Shown here piece by piece: positions 1 through 8,606 of a stretch of DNA of 64,000 bases. The notes beneath the pieces are model-generated. The model ran no database searches and had not been told where the DNA came from. It saw only the letters and a list, made by a program, of their open reading frames with translations. The stretch's first letter is position 1. The number at the start of each line of letters is the position of its first letter. Source of the stretch: Caballeronia udeis (GTDB lineage Bacteria > Pseudomonadota > Gammaproteobacteria > Burkholderiales > Burkholderiaceae). Both the position numbers and the translations under genes were made by a program. The stretch lies in assembly GCF_001544555.2 (NCBI RefSeq), contig NZ_FCOK02000024.1:47852-111851 (forward strand), given 5' to 3'.

Positions 1-616
1 TGGGTACGCGCCTGGCCCAGCCTTCTGCCTGCAGCATCGGTTCGTCGTAGAAACGCTCTACATGCCCGATGCACAGAATGGCGACCGGCTTCGCGTCCGC
101 AGGCATATGCAGCAGCCGTTGAACCGCACTTACGTCGAACAGCGACACCCAGCCCATCCCGAGGCCTTCGGCGCGCGCGGCCAGCCAGATGTTCTGGATA
201 GCGCACGCGACCGATGCCAGGTCCATTTCAGGCAGCGTCCGGCGGCCGAAGATGTGGCGCTCGCGATTCTCCATCAGGCCTACGACCACGACCTCGCCGC
301 AGTCCAGGATGCCCTGGACCTTGAGCCGCATGAATTCGTCGCTGCGCTCGTTGAGCACCTCGGCAGTGGCGCGCCGCTCGGTTTCAACGACGTCGTGCAA
401 CGCGGTGCGCAGGTTCCGGTCCGTCACGCGGACGAAGCGCCAGGGCTGCATGAAACCGACGCTCGGCGCATGGTGCGCGGCGTCGATCAGCCGCGCCATT
501 TGATCGGCGGCAATCGGGGCGTTGGTGAAGTGCCGCATGTCGCGGCGTTCGTGGATCGCGCGGTACACCGCGGCAATCTCGGGCTCGGAAAAACGCTTGA
601 AGGTCGAATCAGTCAT
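1..616 (-). CDS. bluB: 5,6-dimethylbenzimidazole synthase BluB (C-terminus off the window)
   Basis: The reverse strand encodes a nitroreductase-fold protein starting MTDSTFKRFSEPEIAAVY, with ERRDMRHF near residue 24 and PSVGFMQPWRF near residue 51. These are the typical FMN-binding and substrate-pocket segments of BluB, which splits FMNH2 with oxygen to form 5,6-dimethylbenzimidazole, the lower ligand of B12. A further segment, GLGMGWVSLFD, also fits BluB. About 205 residues are visible and the gene runs off the left edge, so the C-terminus is missing. The ATG at 616 is the first in-frame start. No cobalamin riboswitch is visible upstream. Other B12 genes (a riboswitch, a BtuB-like receptor and cobF) lie about 41 kb away in this window, so the pathway genes are scattered here. 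A different nitroreductase-family flavoenzyme is the main alternative. Confidence 0.85.
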   Translation of the reverse strand, partial: MTDSTFKRFSEPEIAAVYRAIHERRDMRHFTNAPIAADQMARLIDAAHHAPSVGFMQPWRFVRVTDRNLRTALHDVVETERRATAEVLNERSDEFMRLKVQGILDCGEVVVVGLMENRERHIFGRRTLPEMDLASVACAIQNIWLAARAEGLGMGWVSLFDVSAVQRLLHMPADAKPVAILCIGHVERFYDEPMLQAEGWARRVP

Positions 617-926
617 ACATCCATGCTTAAAAAGTGTCCCAGGGGCGAACAAGCGGGCAAACATCCGGGCCGGTGTCTATCGCCGGGAAACGGAGTTTTC
701 CCAACCCACGTCCATCGCAGCATGACTCACGCACCACGAACGCGCACCGATGTCGTTATTCACCACATCCGCGTCGCCTTCCGATAAATCTTCGTGTCGC
801 GTGCTGCCGTTATCTGGTCAATCAACGCTTGATTCCAGTGGTTCCCTTCACGGTTCGCCCCAGATATCCGGAGGATACAGACCTGTTGCGCCGCGTACTA
901 CCGCGACGCAGTGGGGACTAGCCCTT
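617..926. other. Intergenic region between divergent bluB and chemoreceptor genes
   Basis: This 310-bp stretch separates two divergent genes and should hold both promoters. I see a small inverted repeat (GGGAAA at 685-690, TTTCCC at 697-702). I do not see a conserved B12 box (GCCACTG with its flanking elements) on either strand, so there is no sign of a cobalamin riboswitch for bluB. Confidence 0.5.
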
Positions 927-2486
927 ATGCGCAAACACATGACTATTCGCGGCGGCCTGGTCGCGACAATCGCCATTTACACCGTCTTGCTCATCGCGGT
1001 CATCCTGGGGGGCATCCTGGGTCTGTACGGCAGCAATTCGGCGCTCAGGGAGATGTATCGCGACGATACCGCGTCGGTGCTGCACCTCAAAACCAGCTCG
1101 GAGCGCTTGCTGTTGCTGCGCGCCGGGTTCGGCGAAGTCGAGCAACTGATCAGCGCCGGCAAGCCCGCCCAGCGCGAAATCGCCCGGCAGCATGCGCTGC
1201 TGAACGAGAGCAACAAGGAACTGGAAGCTTTCCGGAAGCTTCACGAGCCGGTGCCGGCGGAGAAGGTGCTGATCGATGCGATGCAGGCGCGGCGGGATCA
1301 GCTGCTGGCCCAGGTGTTCCAGAAGGCGCTGACCGAGCTCGACCAGGACAACCTGGTGGATTTCCTCACGACCCAGCGCGAAGCGCCGCCCGCGCTTTTC
1401 TCCGATTATCAAAGCGCGCTGAGCGCGCTGGAAAACTTCCAGGTCGAACGGCAGAAAGCCCGCTTCGACACCACCGATGCGCGTTTCAAAGCCATGCTCT
1501 GGGCGCTGGGCGCCGCCGCGGTCGTCGCGCTTTTCATCGGCTTTTTCGCGCAGAGAATACTGACCCGGGCGATCGTGCGGCCGATCGACATGGCCGTCGA
1601 TTATTTCGGCCGGATCTCGGCCGGCGACCTGACCAGCACCGTGACGGTCCAGCGCAACAACGAAATGGGCTACATGCTCAACGCGTTGAAGGGCATGCAG
1701 GAGGGGCTCGCGCAGACGGTGCGCAAAGTGCGGTCGAGCGCGGAGACGATCGTGCGCGACGCCCATGCGATCTCGGGCGGCAATCTCGATCTGTCGGCAC
1801 GCACGGAGCAACAGGCCGCGTCGCTTCAGGAAGCTGCATCGAGCATGGAGCAGTTGACCGCGACGGTGAGGCAGAACGCCGACAACGCGCGCAACGCAAG
1901 CGAACTCGCGGCGAGCGCATCGGATATTGCGTTGCGCGGCGGGGACGTGGTGAACCGCGTGGTCGCGACCATGGACACGATCTCGGGCAGCTCGGACAAG
2001 ATCGTGGGCATTGTCGGGGTGATTGAAGGGATCGCGTTCCAGACCAACATCCTCGCGTTGAATGCGGCGGTGGAAGCTGCCAGGGCAGGCGAGCAGGGCC
2101 GGGGTTTCGCGGTCGTTGCCAGCGAGGTGCGCAGTCTTGCGCAACGTTCGGCATCGGCGGCGAAGGAGATCAAGGAACTGATCGGTACTTCCACGTTGAG
2201 CGTGAAGGACGGCAGCCAGCTTGTGGCTCATGCCGGCGCGACCATGGTCGAGGTCGTGGACGCGGTCAGGCGCGTGAGCGCGATCATGGCGGAGATCAGT
2301 CTGGCTTCGGGCGAGCAGACCACCGGCATCGAGCAGGTCAATGTGACGGTGGCGCAAATGGAAGAGATGACGCAGCAGAACTCGGCGCTGGTGGAAGAGG
2401 CGTCGGCGGCTGCGGTGTCGCTGGAAGAACAGAGCCGGCAGTTGAATGATGCGGTAGCGCTGTTCCGGTTGAAAGCCGCCGCGTGA
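927..2486 (+). CDS. Methyl-accepting chemotaxis protein
   Basis: Inner-membrane chemoreceptor of about 519 residues. A first membrane segment (about residues 10-32) is followed by a periplasmic helical domain of about 150 residues, a second membrane segment near 190-212, a HAMP linker containing RPIDMAVDYFGRISAGDL, and a cytoplasmic signalling helix pair. The hairpin tip reads FQTNILALNAAVEAARAGEQ followed by GRGFAVVASEVRSLAQRS, the invariant kinase-contact region. There is no C-terminal NWETF-type tether, so adaptation enzymes would have to act without it. The ATG at 927 was chosen because it directly precedes the first membrane helix and has GGGGA about 11 bases upstream; longer starts add a non-homologous leader. 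The periplasmic domain looks like a four-helix bundle, but the ligand cannot be read from sequence. Confidence 0.9.
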   Translation: MRKHMTIRGGLVATIAIYTVLLIAVILGGILGLYGSNSALREMYRDDTASVLHLKTSSERLLLLRAGFGEVEQLISAGKPAQREIARQHALLNESNKELEAFRKLHEPVPAEKVLIDAMQARRDQLLAQVFQKALTELDQDNLVDFLTTQREAPPALFSDYQSALSALENFQVERQKARFDTTDARFKAMLWALGAAAVVALFIGFFAQRILTRAIVRPIDMAVDYFGRISAGDLTSTVTVQRNNEMGYMLNALKGMQEGLAQTVRKVRSSAETIVRDAHAISGGNLDLSARTEQQAASLQEAASSMEQLTATVRQNADNARNASELAASASDIALRGGDVVNRVVATMDTISGSSDKIVGIVGVIEGIAFQTNILALNAAVEAARAGEQGRGFAVVASEVRSLAQRSASAAKEIKELIGTSTLSVKDGSQLVAHAGATMVEVVDAVRRVSAIMAEISLASGEQTTGIEQVNVTVAQMEEMTQQNSALVEEASAAAVSLEEQSRQLNDAVALFRLKAAA

Positions 2487-2497
2487 AAGGCGGTTTT
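2476..2497 (+). terminator. Rho-independent terminator overlapping the chemoreceptor stop codon
   Basis: CCGCC (2476-2480) and GGCGG (2489-2493) can form a 5-bp GC stem with an 8-base loop, followed directly by TTTT. The hairpin contains the TGA stop codon of the upstream gene. The stem is short but GC-only and the U-tract is correctly placed. The next gene is convergent. Confidence 0.5.
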
Positions 2498-2584
2498 ATA
2501 TCCAGTACGTCAGGTCTGCGCAGGTCATACCCATAACCGGTGCACCTGACACTCACGCCCGCTACCTTATCTACCTTTATAGGG

Positions 2585-4930
2585 CTATTCCATCATGGGC
2601 CAGGCGAGATGCGGAGACGCCCAGTCCAGCTCACTCCCGACAACCATCACGCGCTCGTCGCACATGAACGCCATGGTCACGCCGACCGACGCGCGCCCGC
2701 TGGTCAGCGACAAATACGGCTGGCAGAACACGGCTGTTCCCATGTTAGCCACGGCCTTCCAGTAATACTGCCGATGATCCCATCGCCCTGATTGCGCAGC
2801 GAACAACGGTCCAAGCCGGACGTCCGCAGCCGACCCCGCGCGGCCGGTAGTCTCCTGGCCCAGGATGCGGCCGGTATCGTCGAGAACAAAGCAGCGTTTG
2901 CACAGTTCCAGCTTCGCCATGGGGGCGATGGCGTCGCTGATGCTCACGCCGTTCATCAACGCCGCCGCTGCTGTATTGAGCATCGTGAGATAAGGCGCCA
3001 ACTGTGCTTCGAAGCGCGCAGTGCGCACGATCCGGCCTTCGGCAATGACATCGAATGCATGATCGATGCGCCGCGTGACTGCCGCCGCCGAGGGCAACGT
3101 GGCACTCGGTCTGCCCAGCAGGAACCCTTGCGCGAAATCGACGTTGGATTCAACCGCCAATATGAGCTCCTCGGTCGTCTCGATCCCTTCCACGACCACC
3201 AGCATGTCCGCCCGATGCAGCAGCGAAACAATGGTGGGGAGGAGAGGCTGATCAGAGGTACGGCTCTTCGCGCGGATCAATTCGCCATCCAGTTTGACGA
3301 AGTCCGGCTGGATGCGCAGCAGGCGGTCGAGGTTGGAGTGGCCCGTGCCGAAGTCATCGACTGCAATCAGGAAACCGCAGCCGCGATACCGCCACGCAGC
3401 CAGCGCAAGCTCCTCCACATCCACGCCTTCGGACTCGAGAATCTCGAGCACGACGCCGCGGGGATCCAGTCCCGCTTCGAACACGATGGCCGCCAGCGTC
3501 TGCTCATAACCCGCCTGGATGAAAGTGGACGGCGCGACGTTCAGGAACAGCCAGCAGTCGAGAGGCAAGCGTTTGCGCGCGTTCGCCAGATGAAGGTGAT
3601 GGGTCAACGAGTCCAGGTCGGTGATGCCGGGATTCGACTGCGGCGCGAACAGCTTGTCCGGCTGCAGCGGCGTGCCGTTCCGGTCGAAGCCGCGCAACAG
3701 GGCTTCGAAACCGACCTGCTTCTGATGCGACAAACTGTAGACCGGCTGATAGTGCGTGAAGAGATCGAATGCACCCCAACGCGTGACCACGACCGGCTCC
3801 TCGTCGACGCGCGTGTCGTTGTCTTCATCAAGGGCAGTCGCGCGCACGCGCTCGACCCGTCTTGCCTGCTCGACGAATACCCGGTTATGGCCCGCGTGTT
3901 TTGCGCGCAACAACGCTTCGTCGGCACGGTCGAGCAGTTGGGTGACGTTCTCATTCTGCCGGCGATGCGCCACGCCGAAACTGGCGGTGAGAAAACCGTC
4001 GGGCCGCTGGATCGTCGCTATGAGAATGCGCAGCGTGTCGGCCAGCGCGGACGCCCGATCAGGCGTGGGCGTTTTGATAAGGACCGCGAACTCCTCGCCT
4101 CCAAGCCGTCCGATCACCGCGTCCGCAGGCACGGCGTCATTTAGGACCGTGGTGACTTGCAACAGCGCTTCGTCGCCTTGTGCGTGGCCATACTGATCGT
4201 TCAGGGACTTGAAGCGGTCGATGTCCAGGAAGATCACGCTGACCACTTCTTCGTGACCTTTCGTCTCGCTCATCATCTGTTCCGCACGCTCGAGAAAAGT
4301 GCGCCGGTTCAGGAGTTGGGTCAAGGGATCGGTCGCGGCGAGTGCCAGCAGTTTCTCTTCGAGCAGGAAGTGGTTGAGCCGGAACCAGTAGAAGCAGAAA
4401 TGAAACGTGGTTGCCGTCGGGATACCAATCGCGACCCACATGGCGCACAAGACGTAGTCGTCATGCGTGAAGGGCACCGCCATGACAAAGGGCAGCCCGG
4501 CGAGATAAAACGCAATCGTTCCCAGGATGAAATGCCGCGGCGTCAGCCACAGCGGCGCCGCGCAGATTGGAATGACCATGCCGGCCGGCAACATCCAGAA
4601 GAGCGGTTTTTCGACGCCTTCGACGTTGATCACGATCCCGATCTGCAGCACCACGATGTAAAGCACGCCGATCAAGCCGAATATGAACGTGGACGGCGCC
4701 TTCGGGATTGCCGCGACGAGCAGCAACATGGCGAGCGCGCATGTCAGGCGCGGCCAGAGCGGCAGGTAGGTACCGGTTACGTGCGAGCGGGCGGTGACGA
4801 AGATCAGGAATGCCACCACGGTAAAGGCCATGGTGACCGTTGATAACGGCCGTTGCTGATCCATCGAACGGCGGTGGAAACAGAGTCTGAGCGTGGGGGT
4901 GATGGTTGGCGGAAGCAGGGAAGTGAGCAT
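2585..4930 (-). CDS. Membrane-bound GGDEF-EAL cyclic-di-GMP protein with C-terminal sensor-like domain
   Basis: A 781-residue protein with several membrane helices in the first 180 residues, then a GGDEF domain (about 195-355), an EAL domain (about 385-630) and a C-terminal domain of about 130 residues. The cyclase signature is GRLGGEEF, an active-type motif; I see no clear RxxD product-inhibition site before it. The EAL part keeps FEALLRG, the DDFGTGHSNLDRL loop, PDFVKLDGEL and VVVEGIETTEE, which are metal- and catalysis-associated motifs, so phosphodiesterase activity is plausible. The C-terminal segment (CKRCFVLDDTGRILGQ onwards) resembles the PAS/Cache-like domain behind EAL in YkuI-type proteins. 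Which activity dominates cannot be told from sequence. An internal ATG at 4864 is a possible shorter start. A near-perfect dyad lies just upstream. Confidence 0.88.
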   Translation of the reverse strand: MLTSLLPPTITPTLRLCFHRRSMDQQRPLSTVTMAFTVVAFLIFVTARSHVTGTYLPLWPRLTCALAMLLLVAAIPKAPSTFIFGLIGVLYIVVLQIGIVINVEGVEKPLFWMLPAGMVIPICAAPLWLTPRHFILGTIAFYLAGLPFVMAVPFTHDDYVLCAMWVAIGIPTATTFHFCFYWFRLNHFLLEEKLLALAATDPLTQLLNRRTFLERAEQMMSETKGHEEVVSVIFLDIDRFKSLNDQYGHAQGDEALLQVTTVLNDAVPADAVIGRLGGEEFAVLIKTPTPDRASALADTLRILIATIQRPDGFLTASFGVAHRRQNENVTQLLDRADEALLRAKHAGHNRVFVEQARRVERVRATALDEDNDTRVDEEPVVVTRWGAFDLFTHYQPVYSLSHQKQVGFEALLRGFDRNGTPLQPDKLFAPQSNPGITDLDSLTHHLHLANARKRLPLDCWLFLNVAPSTFIQAGYEQTLAAIVFEAGLDPRGVVLEILESEGVDVEELALAAWRYRGCGFLIAVDDFGTGHSNLDRLLRIQPDFVKLDGELIRAKSRTSDQPLLPTIVSLLHRADMLVVVEGIETTEELILAVESNVDFAQGFLLGRPSATLPSAAAVTRRIDHAFDVIAEGRIVRTARFEAQLAPYLTMLNTAAAALMNGVSISDAIAPMAKLELCKRCFVLDDTGRILGQETTGRAGSAADVRLGPLFAAQSGRWDHRQYYWKAVANMGTAVFCQPYLSLTSGRASVGVTMAFMCDERVMVVGSELDWASPHLAWPMME

Positions 4931-5274
4931 GTTCTCGGGTATGTTTTAGCAGCCTTATTAATTAATGAGGCTGTCGGCTGTGCCGGGCCGAGTTGTATGA
5001 GCTACCGCGGATATCAAATCACATGATCCGGTTATGATCGGATGAAATGGATTGTCTTACCTTGCGCGGCCGCGCTCAAGAGAATGTTTACCCAAACGTA
5101 TTCTTTCGGAGACTAAGGCGCCTGCGTGGCGCCGGATGGGAGTGTTACAGGGAAGGGAGAAAGCGCTATTCGTGCGCCATGCGATTACCGCAGGCAAAGC
5201 AATGCCACGGTTGTCCGGTATTGCAGACAGTTCAGCAATCAGGCCGCCCGTTCGACAAATTCGCTTTCAATTAT
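4931..5274. other. Intergenic region upstream of the GGDEF-EAL gene, downstream of hpnL
   Basis: This 344-bp stretch lies between the 5' end of the GGDEF-EAL gene and the 3' end of hpnL, both on the minus strand. Apart from the dyad at 4950-4973 I see no gene; the short plus-strand frames here show no recognisable protein. Confidence 0.5.
4950..4973. promoter_or_regulatory. 24-bp AT-centred dyad in the 5' region of the GGDEF-EAL gene
   Basis: CAGCCT (4950-4955) and AGGCTG (4968-4973) flank T, ATTAATTAAT and G. The whole is a palindrome except for one T/G pair, which would still wobble-pair in RNA. It ends 20 bp before the start codon at 4930. It could be a repressor operator or a hairpin in the mRNA leader. 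Confidence 0.45.
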
Positions 5275-6270
5275 TCAGATCAGCCGCGAGCGGCCATTGC
5301 GGCCATTGCGTCGCAGTTCGGCGACTTGCCAGGCGGCGAGCGCGATACAGCCAAACAGCACTTCGCGCATCCGTTTCACCAGCGCGAGCGCGATGCCCGC
5401 TTGCCTGTCCACGCCGGCCATGTGGGCGAGCACCATGATCGCGGCCTCCTGCACGCCCAGCCCCGCCGGCATGAAAAACGCCGCGTGGCGGACCGCCTGA
5501 GTGAGCGCTTCCACGGCAAGCGCGCTGGCAATCGATACCGGATGGCCGAAGAATGCGAGCGCCCAGTACACCTCGAGCGAACCGAGCATATAACCGCCCA
5601 ACTGCCACGCGAAAGCGCAGGCAAGCAAGCCCGGGCGCTGCATCAGCGCGTCTATTTCCCGGTCGAGCCGCGCGCCGTCCAGCTTCGACAGGAACCGGCG
5701 AGACGGTCCGAGCCAGCGGGCCGCATGCCTTTCGAGCGCCTGAAACAAGCCGCCGCTCCTGACCAGAATAAAAAACACAATGGGGACCGGTGACGAGAGC
5801 AGCAACGCAAGACCGATCAGCCGCACGCCCGCAAACGCGTGAGTGGTCGCCACCAGCAGCAACAAGCCCAGTGCGGAGAACGCATATTGGACGACCACCG
5901 TCACCAGCACTTCCACGATCACCGATGCACTGACGCGATTCACGTCGGCGACATACCAGTGCGCTAGCCGGATTCCCACCAGCTCACCGCCGACGCCCGC
6001 TGCCGGCAGCAGGCGGCTGACCGACTCGCGCACCGTTGCTATCCACCACAGGACGGGCAGCGGCGCGAGGCGGCCGAGGAGAACCCGCCAACCGCATGCA
6101 TCGAGTAACAAGGGCAGCGCGTGGAACGGGACGAGCCAGAGCATGGTGATGCCGGCTTGGCGGATTCCCCGCAGCACGTCGGCGAAACCCTCGTGCACGG
6201 CGAAAACGCTCAGCAAGCCGATGGCGAGAGGCCAGCGCGCCCACGCGAGCCAGCGCAGCGCCGCAGTCAT
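5275..6270 (-). CDS. hpnL: Hopanoid biosynthesis-associated membrane protein HpnL
   Basis: A 331-residue polytopic membrane protein with about eight hydrophobic helices, belonging by pattern to the lysylphosphatidylglycerol synthase transmembrane family. Diagnostic segments include AAGVGGELVGIRLA near residue 94 and the helix ending FFMPAGLGVQEAAIMVLAHM near residue 270, both typical of HpnL. Its start overlaps the stop of hpnK by four bases (ATGA), so the two are probably translationally coupled. Its exact role is not settled; as the last gene of hpnIJKL it probably helps move or place the extended hopanoid in the membrane. Function is inferred from this context; the fold assignment is firmer. 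Confidence 0.85.
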   Translation of the reverse strand: MTAALRWLAWARWPLAIGLLSVFAVHEGFADVLRGIRQAGITMLWLVPFHALPLLLDACGWRVLLGRLAPLPVLWWIATVRESVSRLLPAAGVGGELVGIRLAHWYVADVNRVSASVIVEVLVTVVVQYAFSALGLLLLVATTHAFAGVRLIGLALLLSSPVPIVFFILVRSGGLFQALERHAARWLGPSRRFLSKLDGARLDREIDALMQRPGLLACAFAWQLGGYMLGSLEVYWALAFFGHPVSIASALAVEALTQAVRHAAFFMPAGLGVQEAAIMVLAHMAGVDRQAGIALALVKRMREVLFGCIALAAWQVAELRRNGRNGRSRLI

Positions 6271-7148
6271 AGGACGCGCAACGCCGGCTTGACGGCTGAC
6301 GTAGTGGCCGGGAACACGTCGCGAAAGCCGCCGCGCGGCAGGCCCATGGCGTCCATTGCGGCAGCCACGCGCGGCGAGACCAGTGCAGCAAGCTCGTCGG
6401 CGTGCCGGTAGTCCGCCATTGAAGGCGTGAGCGCGTCATCACCCGGCATGGCGGGATGGCAGTAGATCTCGGTCACGCCATCGGGGAGCGTGCCTAGCGC
6501 CTTGATGAAGGCTGCTTCGTCCATTCGCCCGCTCTGCGCGAGACCCGCTACGTGATCGTTGTGAGCAAGCCGGCGCCGGTCGAGGCGCGCGCGCACCAGC
6601 GAAATCCAGGGCCGCAATAGAAGCGGCCCGCGCGCCTCATAAGGCAGGCGCATTGCCCTCATGCCGAACTCGCTGCCTATCTCGAGCAAGAGCGACAGCA
6701 CGGTCGGGTGAAGATGGAAATGCTTGTGCGTATTGACGTGATCGAGCGGCAGCCCGGTCGCGGCAAACGCTTCGAATTGCGCGCGAATTTCATGAGCCAG
6801 CTGGGCTCGTACGCGGGGAAGAAAGAAAAAGCGCACGCCGTCGCGCACCATCGCGTTGCCGAAACGTCCCTGGTCATCAACGAGCTGGGCAATCTCGCTG
6901 CGCGGCGACGTTGCCTGGCCATCGGCGAGGACAACATGCAAACCCACGCGTAAAGTCGGCAGCCGCCGCGCGCGCTCGACGGCGTCAGCGGCGGCGTCGC
7001 CCGAGACCATCAGGCTGGCAGAGGTCAGCACGCCGTTTCGATGCGCACGCTCGACCGCGTCGTTCACGCGTGGGTGCAGTCCGAAGTCGTCCGCGGTCAC
7101 AATCAATGCTCGTCGTGCCGGCCCGGTCGCCGCTTGCGACCGGCTCAT
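6267..7148 (-). CDS. hpnK: HpnK, YdjC-family deacetylase for glucosaminyl bacteriohopanetetrol
   Basis: A 293-residue YdjC/ChbG-like carbohydrate deacetylase. The N-terminal IVTADDFGLHPRVNDAVERA has the metal-binding Asp pair (residues 20-21), and DHVNTHKHFHLHP supplies the histidine ligands. In Burkholderia, HpnK is reported to remove the acetyl group from N-acetylglucosaminyl-bacteriohopanetetrol made by HpnI, before HpnJ acts. It overlaps hpnJ (ATGA, 7145-7148) and hpnL, consistent with a single coupled operon. The position between hpnJ and hpnL is the usual hpnIJKL order. Confidence 0.9.
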   Translation of the reverse strand: MSRSQAATGPARRALIVTADDFGLHPRVNDAVERAHRNGVLTSASLMVSGDAAADAVERARRLPTLRVGLHVVLADGQATSPRSEIAQLVDDQGRFGNAMVRDGVRFFFLPRVRAQLAHEIRAQFEAFAATGLPLDHVNTHKHFHLHPTVLSLLLEIGSEFGMRAMRLPYEARGPLLLRPWISLVRARLDRRRLAHNDHVAGLAQSGRMDEAAFIKALGTLPDGVTEIYCHPAMPGDDALTPSMADYRHADELAALVSPRVAAAMDAMGLPRGGFRDVFPATTSAVKPALRVL

Positions 7149-8566
7149 GCTTCGTGGGTGCGCAGGAAACGGAAGAACTCGACTCCTTCACGCAAGCGCC
7201 GCTTCATCATCTCCCAGCTCATCAGCATTTCGCGCACGATCTCCCAGATCTTCGACGGCCGGAAATAGAACTGTTTGTAGAACCTTTCGAGCCCGTGATA
7301 GATCTCTTCACGCGATAAATGCGGATAGCCGATAGCAGCCAGTTGCACGCCTTCCGCACTGACCAGATTGATGACCTTGTTCTCCTCCAGCCAGCCGTTG
7401 TCCACCGCCTGCTTGTAAAGCGTGGTGCCCGGATAGGGCGCGGCGAGCGACACCTGAATGGTATGCGGGTTGATTTCCTTCGCATAACGAATGGTATTTT
7501 CAATTGTCTCGCGGGTTTCGCCGGGCAGGCCGAGAATGAAGGTGCCATGAACCTTGATGCCGAGCTTGCGGCAGTCAACGCTGAAGCGCCGCGCCATGTC
7601 CGTGCGCAGTCCCTTCTTGATGTTCAGCAGGATCTGGTCGTCGCCGGATTCATAGCCCACCAGCAACAAACGCAGGCCGTTCTCCTTCATGATCTTGAGC
7701 GTTGAATACGGCACGTTGGCCTTCGCGTTGCAGGACCACGTGACGCCGAGCTTGCCCAGCCCCCGCGCAATCTCTTCCACGCGCGGCTTGAAGTCGGTGA
7801 AGGTGTCGTCGTCGAACATGATCTCCTTCACTTCGGGCATGTTGTCCCTGATCCACTTCACTTCTTCCAGCACGTTTTCGACTGAACGTGTCCGGTAGCG
7901 GTGACCTCCCACGGTCTGGGGCCACAGGCAGAAGGTGCAGCGTGAGCGGCAACCGCGGCCTGTATAGATCGACACATAAGGGTGCGACAGGTAGCCGATG
8001 AAATAGTTGTCGATCTTGAGATCGCGCTTGTAGACCGGTGCGACGAAAGGCAGCGCGTCCATGTCCTCGAGAATAGGCCGCGCCTCGTTATGCTCGATCG
8101 AGCCGTCGGCAAGCCGGTAGCTCAGGCCCTTGATTTGCGCGAAGGGTTTGCCTTCGGACACTTCCAGACAGGTGAAGTCGAATTCCTCGCGACAGACGAA
8201 ATCGATTGCATCGCTTGCGAGCAGCGAATTGAGCGGATCCACCGCTACTTTCGCTCCCACCATGCCGATCAGGAGCGACGGTTTATGCTCCTTCAGCTTC
8301 TCGGCGAACAACGCATCGCTTGGGAACGAAGGCGTGCTCGTATGGATGATCACCAGATCGTAAGCCTCGGCGATCCGGAGGGTCGCGTCCACCGTCAAGC
8401 CGTCGGCGGGGGCATCGAGCACCCGGCTGCCCGGCACGAGTGCGGCGGGCTGTGCGAGCCAGGTCGGGTACCAGAACGAACGGATCTCGCGCTTCGCCTG
8501 GTAGCGCGAACCCGCGCCGCCGTCGAAACCATCGAACGAAGGGGCCTGCAAGAACAGCGTTTTCAT
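7145..8566 (-). CDS. hpnJ: HpnJ, radical SAM enzyme forming the cyclitol ether of bacteriohopanetetrol
   Basis: A 473-residue radical SAM protein with an N-terminal B12-binding-like Rossmann region (about residues 50-140, without an obvious DxHxxG cobalamin motif) and a central radical SAM core. The cluster motif is GRGCRSRCTFC, giving Cys206, Cys210 and Cys213 in CxxxCxxC spacing. HpnJ is required for conversion of glucosaminyl-BHT to the cyclitol ether in Burkholderia. The ATG at 8566 was chosen because AGGAGC lies 5-10 bases upstream and the protein then begins MKTLFLQAPSFDGFDGGAGS, the usual HpnJ start; the longer frame upstream lacks homology. It follows hpnI after a 40-bp gap. Confidence 0.92.
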   Translation of the reverse strand: MKTLFLQAPSFDGFDGGAGSRYQAKREIRSFWYPTWLAQPAALVPGSRVLDAPADGLTVDATLRIAEAYDLVIIHTSTPSFPSDALFAEKLKEHKPSLLIGMVGAKVAVDPLNSLLASDAIDFVCREEFDFTCLEVSEGKPFAQIKGLSYRLADGSIEHNEARPILEDMDALPFVAPVYKRDLKIDNYFIGYLSHPYVSIYTGRGCRSRCTFCLWPQTVGGHRYRTRSVENVLEEVKWIRDNMPEVKEIMFDDDTFTDFKPRVEEIARGLGKLGVTWSCNAKANVPYSTLKIMKENGLRLLLVGYESGDDQILLNIKKGLRTDMARRFSVDCRKLGIKVHGTFILGLPGETRETIENTIRYAKEINPHTIQVSLAAPYPGTTLYKQAVDNGWLEENKVINLVSAEGVQLAAIGYPHLSREEIYHGLERFYKQFYFRPSKIWEIVREMLMSWEMMKRRLREGVEFFRFLRTHEA

Positions 8567-8606
8567 AAGTTGCTCCTGAAACTTGGACTTGCCGTATGGA
8601 ATGGCT

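Noticed and set aside
62..787. Plus-strand frame of 241 codons opposite bluB
   Set aside because: The reverse strand carries clear nitroreductase/BluB motifs; the plus frame has no recognisable protein and is a G+C-driven shadow.
617..926. Cobalamin riboswitch expected upstream of bluB
   Set aside because: Neither strand shows the GCCACTG box with its partner elements.
918..2357. 479-codon minus-strand frame opposite the first chemoreceptor
   Set aside because: Rich in Arg/His and without motifs; the plus strand encodes conserved chemoreceptor signalling sequences.
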